From: Trichothermofontia sp037445115
GTDB lineage: Bacteria; Cyanobacteriota; Cyanobacteriia; B231
Assembly: GCA_037445115.1 (NCBI GenBank)
Contig: JBBILC010000084.1
Span: forward strand, 1-24,113
DNA length: 24,113 bases
Reading direction: 5' to 3'
The translations under genes and the position numbers were made by a program. Positions within the stretch are counted from its first letter, which is position 1; each line of letters starts with the position of its first letter. Shown in pieces: positions 7,310 through 13,015 of the stretch. Under the pieces are notes generated by a model, which saw only the letters and a program-made list of their open reading frames with translations, was not told where the DNA came from and searched no databases.

Positions 7310-8371
7310 ATGCATGCCCTGAGCACTGACCTGGACAACGTTCCCCTCAATTTCCAGTTGCCTGATCCGGAGGACGAACACCTACCCGATGCGGAATTCC
7401 AGCAACAGGTCGAGCAGGCATGGCAAGTCTGCGATCGCTTTGACCTGCAAACAGACATCTGGCGGGGACGCATTCTGCGGGTTGTGCGCGATCGGGAAAA
7501 ACAGCGGGGCGATCAGCGGGGCATGGGTTTCCTGAACTGGCTCAAGGAACGGGAGATCAGCAAAAGTCAGGCATACCAGTGGATCGAGTTGGCGAACAGC
7601 GCCGACACCCTCCTGGAAACCGGTTACCTGGAACCGACGGATGTCAACCAGTTTAGTAAGCGAGCCTTTATTGAAACAGCCCAGGCATCCCCTGAAGTCC
7701 AACAACTGGTCAGCGAAGCAGCCCACCGGGGAGAGCGGGTAACCCGGCGCGAAGTGCGGCAATTGGCAGACGAATGGACAGCGATGACCTCGGAGCTATT
7801 GCCAGAGGAAGTCCGAGAAAAAGCCGCCGATCACACCATCCCCACCCGCTACCTGGCCCCCCTCGTCCGCGAGTTGGCAAAACTCCCAGAATCCCACCAG
7901 ACCAGCCTCCAACAAGAGATGCGCGAGAATCCGGACCTGGATACCCTCAAACAAGTCACCGGTGAAGCGAAATCCTTAGCGAAATACTTAAATGCCGCTA
8001 CCCAAGTGCAGGCCCTCAATGATGCCGATATTGACCTGGAAACAGCCCTAGAAGAAGCCTTTCGTTTAGGAATTCTGAACATTGCCGCTGATGTGGTCAC
8101 CCAGGCTACCCAGGTGGAGCAGGCGATCGGTAAGCTCTACACCGCCTGGAAACGCCTGAACCGCCTGAGCGATCGCCTCTATGTTGATAGTGGTGTCAGC
8201 ACGCCTCACCTGCGCCGCATGGTCCAGAGCCTTGGCAAACTTTCCGGCAGTATTATTGAGGTCCAACTCGGTGTCGGTGGCGACCCCACAACCGCTGCCC
8301 TATCGCAACGGACGATCCGCCTGCAAATGCTGACAGAGGAGCTAGACTCCCCAGATATTGAGAAGGATTAA
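7310..8371 (+). CDS. Conserved cyanobacterial protein, unknown function
   Basis: I do not recognise a characterised family. The product from ATG 7310 is 353 residues, soluble, rich in charged and Gln/Ala residues, and mostly helical in character. Around residues 60-130 the segment GMGFLNWLKEREISKSQAYQ, followed by a Q-F-S-K-R-A-F motif and TRREVRQLADEW, resembles the helix-turn-helix pattern of ParB-like or DUF3102-like DNA-binding proteins. This is inference. The open frame extends 5' to an ATG at 7133 inside moaE, which would give 412 residues. That extra part reads as moaE overprint, so I prefer 7310, with GTG 7256 as another option. It follows moaE by 19 bp, probably in one transcript with ureB and moaE. 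The convergent partner is petG. Confidence 0.75.
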   Translation: MHALSTDLDNVPLNFQLPDPEDEHLPDAEFQQQVEQAWQVCDRFDLQTDIWRGRILRVVRDREKQRGDQRGMGFLNWLKEREISKSQAYQWIELANSADTLLETGYLEPTDVNQFSKRAFIETAQASPEVQQLVSEAAHRGERVTRREVRQLADEWTAMTSELLPEEVREKAADHTIPTRYLAPLVRELAKLPESHQTSLQQEMRENPDLDTLKQVTGEAKSLAKYLNAATQVQALNDADIDLETALEEAFRLGILNIAADVVTQATQVEQAIGKLYTAWKRLNRLSDRLYVDSGVSTPHLRRMVQSLGKLSGSIIEVQLGVGGDPTTAALSQRTIRLQMLTEELDSPDIEKD

Positions 8372-8490
8372 GGCCAGCAGGATAGGCGATCGGCTCCCTT
8401 TGCGATCGACTTGCCGTTCATGTCGATGGAGGGCATTGGGGTATTTGAACGCAGGATGGGTATGTCAGAACGTGGGTATGTCACAGCGGG

Positions 8491-8618
8491 GACAGGCGAG
8501 ACGCCTATCCCACAAAACAGGCAAGACAGGCGAGACGCCTATCCCACAAAACAGGCAAGACAGGCGGGACGCCTATCCCACAAAACAGGCAAGACAGGCG
8601 AGACGCCTATCCCACAAA
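8491..8618. repeat. 34-bp tandem palindromic repeat array
   Basis: Three full copies and one partial copy of a 34-bp unit start at 8491, 8525, 8559 and 8593. Each unit begins GACAGGCGAGACGCCTATCC and carries the hairpin AGGCG-AGA-CGCCT. Copy 3 differs by one base (GGGAC for GAGAC), the others are identical where complete. It fills the gap between the convergent conserved gene and petG. It is not a CRISPR array, because the copies abut with no spacers. Related single copies lie at 8876, inside holB and inside pyrD. Open frames read through this block are only repeat translations. Confidence 0.9.
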
Positions 8619-8635
8619 CGCTGATTAGGTCCAGC

Positions 8636-8749
8636 CTATAGGCCGAGCTGGTTACCCCGACGGTACTGGAGATAAGCCGCGACGAACAAGCCCGCCAGGG
8701 TAATAGGAATCAAGCCAAGCACAATGCCAGAGAGTAGGGGTTCAACCAT
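8636..8749 (-). CDS. petG: Cytochrome b6f complex subunit V
   Basis: PetG is a single-span small subunit that stabilises the dimeric cytochrome b6f complex in the thylakoid membrane. The 37-residue product starts MVEPLLSGIVLGLIPITLAG and ends AAYLQYRRGNQLGL, nearly identical to PetG elsewhere. One membrane helix covers about residues 5-27, with the positive RR on the stromal side. The start at 8749 has a good ribosome site, GGAGG eight bases upstream. A longer reading to 8833 is an artefact of an open upstream frame. It is divergent from the cytochrome cM-like gene, 262 bp away, a suggestive pairing of electron-transfer genes. The repeat array lies just past its 3' end. Confidence 0.97.
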   Translation of the reverse strand: MVEPLLSGIVLGLIPITLAGLFVAAYLQYRRGNQLGL

Positions 8750-9011
8750 GAGAAGTGCCTCCAGACCTCGATACAAAACAACACAAATTATCTCTGTCCA
8801 GCATACCCTGATCGCAGGGCTACTAGGCCGCATCTCTAAAGGGTAGCCGCGAAGTAGACGCTTCTCTCCCCGGCTCAGGCGGAACGCCTATCCCACAAAA
8901 CAGTGGGTGCTGAGACAGCGACGATCGCTACACCTACCCTACCCCTAGCAGGTGACAGTGGTGCAACAAATCTTTAGAGTAAATAATTGAATTAAGAAGT
9001 TTCTTGTACAA
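8750..9011. other. Divergent petG/cytochrome intergenic region
   Basis: This gap must hold the promoters of petG (leftward) and the cytochrome gene (rightward). Its middle carries a dispersed repeat copy at 8876-8903, next to another repeat-like string (GGGTAGCCGCGAAGTAGACG) at 8841-8860. The last 50 bases before the cytochrome gene are AT-rich. I could not assign a confident -10 element. Confidence 0.5.
8876..8903 (+). repeat. Single copy of the AGGCG...CGCCT repeat
   Basis: CAGGCGGAACGCCTATCCCA and the following eight bases match the 34-bp tandem unit at 26 of 28 positions, keeping the palindrome AGGCG-GAA-CGCCT. It sits between petG and the divergent cytochrome gene, so it may lie in or near a promoter. 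Confidence 0.8.
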
Positions 9012-9443
9012 ATGCTTATAATTAAAAATCGCTTGGTGCGGCTGCTAGCTGGAGACGGTTTGGACGAGCGACAGACAATCAACTTGAGCGATGACGTACC
9101 CATTCAGCGGATTGCAGCAATCCTGCTGGTGATTGGCGTGGTCATCTTAGCGGTTTTATTTGGTTGGCATCAACTGGAAGTTGCCGATCCCTATATCCAG
9201 AGCACACTCCGGCTGCGGGGCAATCGCGATCGGGGCGCGATGATTTTTCAGATCAACTGTGCGGGCTGTCATGGCGCAACGGCTGATGGCCTAGTGGGTC
9301 CCAGCTTGAAACATATTGCTGAGCGCAAGACCCAAGCCGCCCTGATTCGCCAGGTGATTAGTGGCGAGACTCCCCCCATGCCCAAGTTTCAGCCTAATCC
9401 CCAGGAAATGGCTGATCTCCTCACCTATCTGGAGCACCTCTAA
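9012..9443 (+). CDS. cytM: Membrane-anchored cytochrome c, cytochrome cM-like
   Basis: A single-haem c-type cytochrome of 143 residues. The haem motif is CAGCH at 83-87, with the likely distal ligand Met123 in TPPMPKF. A hydrophobic helix at about 34-51 (AAILLVIGVVILAVLFG), with no cleavage-type signal, anchors it with the haem domain on the lumenal/periplasmic side. The run IFQINCAGCHG, then GLVGPSLK, then MPKFQPNPQEMADLLTYLE is what I associate with cyanobacterial CytM, an alternative electron carrier tied to respiration and stress. The symbol rests on this resemblance. The N-terminal 30 residues before the helix are longer than I expect, so an alternative start is possible. It sits divergent from petG. 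The class is certain, the CytM subtype likely. Confidence 0.8.
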   Translation: MLIIKNRLVRLLAGDGLDERQTINLSDDVPIQRIAAILLVIGVVILAVLFGWHQLEVADPYIQSTLRLRGNRDRGAMIFQINCAGCHGATADGLVGPSLKHIAERKTQAALIRQVISGETPPMPKFQPNPQEMADLLTYLEHL

Positions 9444-9672
9444 CCAGCGCCCAAGAGATGAGCCGGGAAGATCTGCCTGGGGATTGAAATTAAGGTTGAA
9501 ATTAGGCTTGAATGAACTTGGAGTAAGAATGTCGGATTAACAATTTGGCTTAACAAGCGTTGATACCCAGCAATAACCTGCCATCCCTATACCGGTTTTA
9601 GCAACATGGATTTTATTGGCTAGGATTGCTAATAAACTTTACCCCCTCCCCATCACGTGTGACCCCTCCCCC

Positions 9673-10341
9673 ATGCCCTTGCTAATCCTGGTCGCAGAGG
9701 ATGATCCAGGCACTCGCCTCACCTTGAGTGATTACCTGGAGCAGGCTGGCTACTCAGTGATGTCAGCAACTAATGGCCGTGAAGCCCTGCAAATCCTGAA
9801 AGACTACCTTCCCCACCTCTTAATTACGGATGTGGCCATGCCCCACATGGATGGGTTTGAACTGGTCCGCCGGGTTCGGCAACAGCCCCATTTTCGCCTA
9901 CTCCCCGTTATCTTCCTCACCGCCCATTCCACCACCCCTGAGCGCATTCAGGGTTACCAACTGGGGTGTGATATTTACCTGCCCAAACCCTTTGAGCTGA
10001 ACGAACTGGGGGCAGTCGTTCGTAACTTGATGGAACGGTCCCAGTTAATCCAGACCGAATGGCGTACCCATCTCAAGTCGGCGGAGGCTGTCCCCTTACC
10101 TGCTGCTCATCCCGATCGCGATCGGGCAGCACCGGGGCTAGAGGCGGTCGATCTCACCCGACGGGAGCAGGACGTGTTGCACCTACTGGCGGAAGGACTC
10201 TCCAACAGCCAGATTGGCGAACAGTTGCACCTCAGCCCGCGCACGATCGAAAAACACGTCAGCAGCCTCCTGCGCAAATCCAATACTAGTAATCGCGCTG
10301 AATTAGTCCGTTTCGCGATCGATCATCATCTCGTACGCTAG
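9673..10341 (+). CDS. NarL-family response regulator, Ycf29-like
   Basis: A two-domain transcription regulator of 222 residues from ATG 9673 (MPLLILVAEDD). An upstream TTG at 9616 would add 19 residues that precede the conserved receiver start, so I reject it. The receiver domain, about 1-125, has the acidic pair D10-D11, the phosphoacceptor D53 in LLITDVAMPHMDG, a conserved T in FLTAHS and K in YLPKPF. The LuxR/NarL helix-turn-helix, about 155-222, shows LTRREQDVLHLLAEGLSN, IGEQLHLSPRTIEKHVSSLL and NRAELVRFAI. This architecture matches cyanobacterial and red-algal plastid Ycf29-type regulators. No histidine kinase partner lies next to it. Its stop is 40 bp from the convergent holB end, with no obvious terminator hairpin. 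Confidence 0.9.
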   Translation: MPLLILVAEDDPGTRLTLSDYLEQAGYSVMSATNGREALQILKDYLPHLLITDVAMPHMDGFELVRRVRQQPHFRLLPVIFLTAHSTTPERIQGYQLGCDIYLPKPFELNELGAVVRNLMERSQLIQTEWRTHLKSAEAVPLPAAHPDRDRAAPGLEAVDLTRREQDVLHLLAEGLSNSQIGEQLHLSPRTIEKHVSSLLRKSNTSNRAELVRFAIDHHLVR

Positions 10342-10381
10342 GGCATTCCCTAACCGCCCTCAAATCCCCGGCCCCCAATCG

Positions 10382-11428
10382 CTAGCACAACTGCATCAAC
10401 GTCACCTCCCACACAAGGCGAGGTTGGACATAGCTACGCAGAGCCGTCTTGGCCTTCTCCAGGGTGTGCAGAATGGGGCTGGGGTCATAACCAGGCTGGG
10501 GGTGCCAATAGCAGTGCTGAAGGTAGTCGAGTAGCCAGTACTGCTGTTCACTTTCCAAGGTTTGCTGAATCTGGCGAGCAAGATCCAGGGCCTCCCGGAG
10601 CGATCGCGGGGGGGATTGCACCGCTTGCAGGAGATCCGGTGGCAAATTCTGCAATTGCTCGTAATGGGCGATCGCTGCACCAGGGCTGCCCTGGGCCATT
10701 GCCAAGACAGCGGCATAGGCGGGATCACCCGGTGTTTGCACAAGGTGACCGTAGCCTGCGGTCGCTAACACTTGCGCCAGACAATCGGGAGGCAGCCGGT
10801 AGAAGGGAATGCGCTGACACCGGGAAATCAGGGTAGGCAACAGGGCATCCAGGGAGGGAGCCAATAAAATCAGCGTGGCTTGTCCCGGTTCCTCCAGGGT
10901 TTTTAGCAGGCCATTGGCCGCCGCCTCCGCCATTGTTTCAGCTTGTTCAATCACGACGACCGATCGGGGGGCCATCAAGGGGGCACGGCTCAGGAATTGG
11001 GACACCTCCCGAATCTGCTCCAGCCGAATTTGGGGCGGTGCCTTTCGTTTTACCCCCGCCTCAGCCGCTTCCCGCGCCAATAGCCGTTTCCCCTGGTGCA
11101 GATAGGTAGGCTCCACCCACAGCAGATCGGGATGATTGCCCTGGACAATGCGTTGCCGTAGGGCAGGGGAGCCGGAAATGCCTTGTAGAGTAGGCGTACC
11201 GCCTGCCACTGCTGTACCGCCTGCCACTGCTGTACCGCCTGCCAGCAAGCTCCCCGCCTCTAGGGTAGGATCAAGGAGCAACTCCAGAAAGCAGCGGGCA
11301 GCCAGACTGCGGCCCACCCCATCAGGGCCAACAAACAGGTAGGCCGGTGCAATGCGGTGTTTTTGGACCGCTTGGGTGAGCAATGCTATGGCCTGGGCTT
11401 GACCGAGGAGGGGCTGGAAGGGCGTCAT
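10382..11428 (-). CDS. holB: DNA polymerase III delta-prime subunit
   Basis: Delta-prime is a clamp-loader subunit that helps load the sliding clamp. The 348 residues begin MTPFQPLLGQAQAIALLTQA and contain the AAA+ fold: a P-loop-like GPDGVGRS, in which Arg replaces the lysine needed for ATP hydrolysis (as expected of non-hydrolysing delta-prime), GNHPDLLWVEPTY, APRSVVVIEQAETMAEAAANGLLKTLEEPG, and the sensor-like LISRCQRIPFYRL. The region expected to hold the zinc-binding cysteines is instead occupied by a Gly/Ala/Thr/Val insert (AGGTAV repeats), encoded by an 18-bp tandem repeat at 11197-11243. The ATG overlaps the pyrD stop as ATGA, so it is translated after pyrD. Confidence 0.92.
   Translation of the reverse strand: MTPFQPLLGQAQAIALLTQAVQKHRIAPAYLFVGPDGVGRSLAARCFLELLLDPTLEAGSLLAGGTAVAGGTAVAGGTPTLQGISGSPALRQRIVQGNHPDLLWVEPTYLHQGKRLLAREAAEAGVKRKAPPQIRLEQIREVSQFLSRAPLMAPRSVVVIEQAETMAEAAANGLLKTLEEPGQATLILLAPSLDALLPTLISRCQRIPFYRLPPDCLAQVLATAGYGHLVQTPGDPAYAAVLAMAQGSPGAAIAHYEQLQNLPPDLLQAVQSPPRSLREALDLARQIQQTLESEQQYWLLDYLQHCYWHPQPGYDPSPILHTLEKAKTALRSYVQPRLVWEVTLMQLC
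11185..11243 (-). repeat. In-frame repeat inside holB
   Basis: Two repeats are superimposed. At 11185-11205 the gene strand reads CAGGCGGTACGCCTACTCTA plus C, matching the pyrD repeat core at 18 of 21 positions and keeping AGGCG-GTA-CGCCT. At 11197-11243 an 18-bp unit (plus strand TACCGCCTGCCACTGCTG) occurs 2.6 times and encodes AGGTAV twice, then AGGT. The length is a multiple of three, so the reading frame survives. Confidence 0.8.
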
Positions 11429-12618
11429 GGGTCAATACCAACAGCAGCGGCGATCGTGGGCAGTTGGTGTGCCTCTAATTGGGCCAGTAACCCCTGGAGA
11501 ACCCGTGAGATCAGACCAGGACCTTCGTAGACCAGGCCCGTATAGACCTGCAACAAGCTGGCCCCGGCAGTGATTTTCTCCCAGGCATCGGCAGCAGTGA
11601 AGATGCCGCCCACCCCAATAATGGGCAATTGGCCCTGGGTTTGCCGGTAGATGAACCGGATGACCTCGGTCGATCGCGCCCGGAGGGGGGCACCACTGAT
11701 CCCACCGGCCTCCGCTGCTATCGGGTTACCCGTGCGGGATAAAACCTGGGTCCGCAAACCGGTCCGGGCGATCGTGGTATTGGTGGCAATAATGCCCGCT
11801 AGGCGATGGTGCTGGGCCAGGTCGAGGATGGCCGCCAGCTCATCCCAACTAAGGTCTGGGGCAATTTTCAGGAGGAGGGGCTTGCCGGTGGTATTTTCCT
11901 GCTGGAGGGCCGCCAAGAGGGGGCCAAGCTGCTCTGCCATTTGCAGCGATCGCAGGCCGGGGGTATTGGGTGAGGAAACATTAACAACGAAATAATCGCC
12001 CCAGGGTTGCAGTAACCGAAAGCTACCCAAGTAGTCGGCGATCGCGTCCTCCAGATCGGTTTGCTTGGACTTCCCAAAGTTGACCCCGATCGGTACGGGC
12101 AGGGCAGGGGCAGGCGGGATGCTTGTTTCTCGGGCAGGGGCAGGCGGGACGCCTACCCCACGTTGAGCTTGCCGTTCCCGATAGGCTTGAAGGCGGGTGG
12201 CTAGGGCAGCGGCTCCCTGGTTATTAAACCCCATGCGGTTAAGGACCGCCCGATCGGCCAGCAGGCGAAACAGGCGCGGTTGGGGGTTACCGGGTTGGGC
12301 GTGAAAGGTAACCGTGCCGACTTCCGCAAAACCAAACCCGATCTGGGGCCAGATCCCGATCGCCTGTCCATCTTTATCAAACCCTGCGGCCAAGCCCAAG
12401 GGATTCGTAAACGTTAGACCCCAGAGAGACTGTTCTAAACGCGGGTCAGGGACCGTAAAGATCTGTTCTGTCCAAGTCAAGGCGGCCCGCAACAAGGGGG
12501 GGGGCTGGGGCTGATCCAGTCTGGCCAAGGTATGGAGCAAGCGCTCATGTATCCATTCCGGATCAACCTGGAGGCCAGAAAATAGTAGGGGACGTAGTGC
12601 CGTTGTATAGAGATCCAC
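11425..12618 (-). CDS. pyrD: Dihydroorotate dehydrogenase (quinone), class 2
   Basis: PyrD oxidises dihydroorotate to orotate in pyrimidine synthesis, passing electrons to membrane quinone. The 397 residues include the N-terminal helical extension of class 2 enzymes (about 1-45), LTFTNPLGLAAGFDKDGQAI, EVGTVTFHAQPGNPQPRLFR, NRMGFNNQGA, VPIGVNFGKSKQT, the catalytic-serine segment VNVSSPNTPGLR, LLLKIAPDL, IIATNTT, GISGAPLR and IIGVGGI plus GASLLQVYTGL for FMN binding. It is longer than usual because of a 20-residue Pro/Ala insert (GVGVPPAPA then RETSIPPAPA) just before the GVNFGK strand, encoded by two 30-bp repeat units. The insert is in frame and all catalytic motifs are intact, so the enzyme is probably functional. 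It overlaps holB by ATGA. Confidence 0.96.
   Translation of the reverse strand: MDLYTTALRPLLFSGLQVDPEWIHERLLHTLARLDQPQPPPLLRAALTWTEQIFTVPDPRLEQSLWGLTFTNPLGLAAGFDKDGQAIGIWPQIGFGFAEVGTVTFHAQPGNPQPRLFRLLADRAVLNRMGFNNQGAAALATRLQAYRERQAQRGVGVPPAPARETSIPPAPALPVPIGVNFGKSKQTDLEDAIADYLGSFRLLQPWGDYFVVNVSSPNTPGLRSLQMAEQLGPLLAALQQENTTGKPLLLKIAPDLSWDELAAILDLAQHHRLAGIIATNTTIARTGLRTQVLSRTGNPIAAEAGGISGAPLRARSTEVIRFIYRQTQGQLPIIGVGGIFTAADAWEKITAGASLLQVYTGLVYEGPGLISRVLQGLLAQLEAHQLPTIAAAVGIDP
12102..12161. repeat. Two 30-bp repeat units inside pyrD
   Basis: Units 12102-12131 and 12132-12161 both begin GGGCAGGGGCAGGCGGGAYG and then diverge. The second ends in CAGGCGGGACGCCTACCCCA plus C (12141-12161), the same core as the intergenic array with palindrome AGGCG-GGA-CGCCT. 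Together they add 60 bp, or 20 codons, without a frameshift or stop. The repeat lies antisense to the gene here, whereas in holB it lies sense. Confidence 0.85.
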
Positions 12619-13015
12619 CCCTATCCTCCAGAAAACACAGGGCTAGAAAACACAGGAATTGACAGGAAGTTGCTTGCGCCTGCCTTGACCACAGGCGAAT
12701 TATCGCGTCTTGCCTACTCAGGTCATCTAGACAGATACAGATATGATATCGGCGTCTCAGGTAGCCAGGATCGCAAAAATTCAGTTTTAAAGTTTGGCAA
12801 AATCTAATCAAACCCCTAACCAACTTTGAAAAACACGCTTTAGGCTAGATGATAAACGCTTGTTCGGCGATCGCTAGGGTGTTCTCCCCAAGGGACGTGG
12901 GAAATGGCACCATTGTCCTGCGGATCGGGTCTATCTGATCGTAAGGATGCGTAGGAGTATTAAGATCGTGCCCAACTAAGGGCCAGCCCTCTGGCAGGAT
13001 GCGGGGTTCTAGGAG
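12619..13015. other. Divergent pyrD / GAF-gene spacer
   Basis: This 397-bp spacer lies between divergent genes and should hold both promoters. No credible gene is present. An AGAAAACACAGG 12-mer is duplicated at 12630 and 12645, just upstream of pyrD. A stretch at 12770-12850 is AT-rich. AGGAG lies directly against the ATG at 13016, an unusually short ribosome-site spacing. An in-frame TAG at 13010 rules out an earlier start. Confidence 0.5.

Noticed and set aside
6460..7473. 337-codon minus-strand open frame
   Set aside because: It covers the ureB, moaE and following gene region in antisense. The plus-strand genes are clear family members and its own translation is Arg/Ser-rich noise.
8491..8618. 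Possible CRISPR array
   Set aside because: The 34-bp units abut with no unique spacers, and there are no cas genes in the window.
8358..8641. Two overlapping plus-strand open frames of 76-88 codons
   Set aside because: They are mostly translations of the tandem repeat (recurring ETPIPQ or RRDAYPTK strings) in two frames, with no protein-like remainder.
9616..9672. TTG-initiated 19-residue extension of the NarL-type regulator
   Set aside because: The receiver domain begins directly after ATG 9673, and the extra residues (rich in Pro) have no family counterpart.
12563..12823. 86-codon minus-strand open frame upstream of pyrD
   Set aside because: It overlaps the pyrD start in another frame and has no recognisable motif or good ribosome site.
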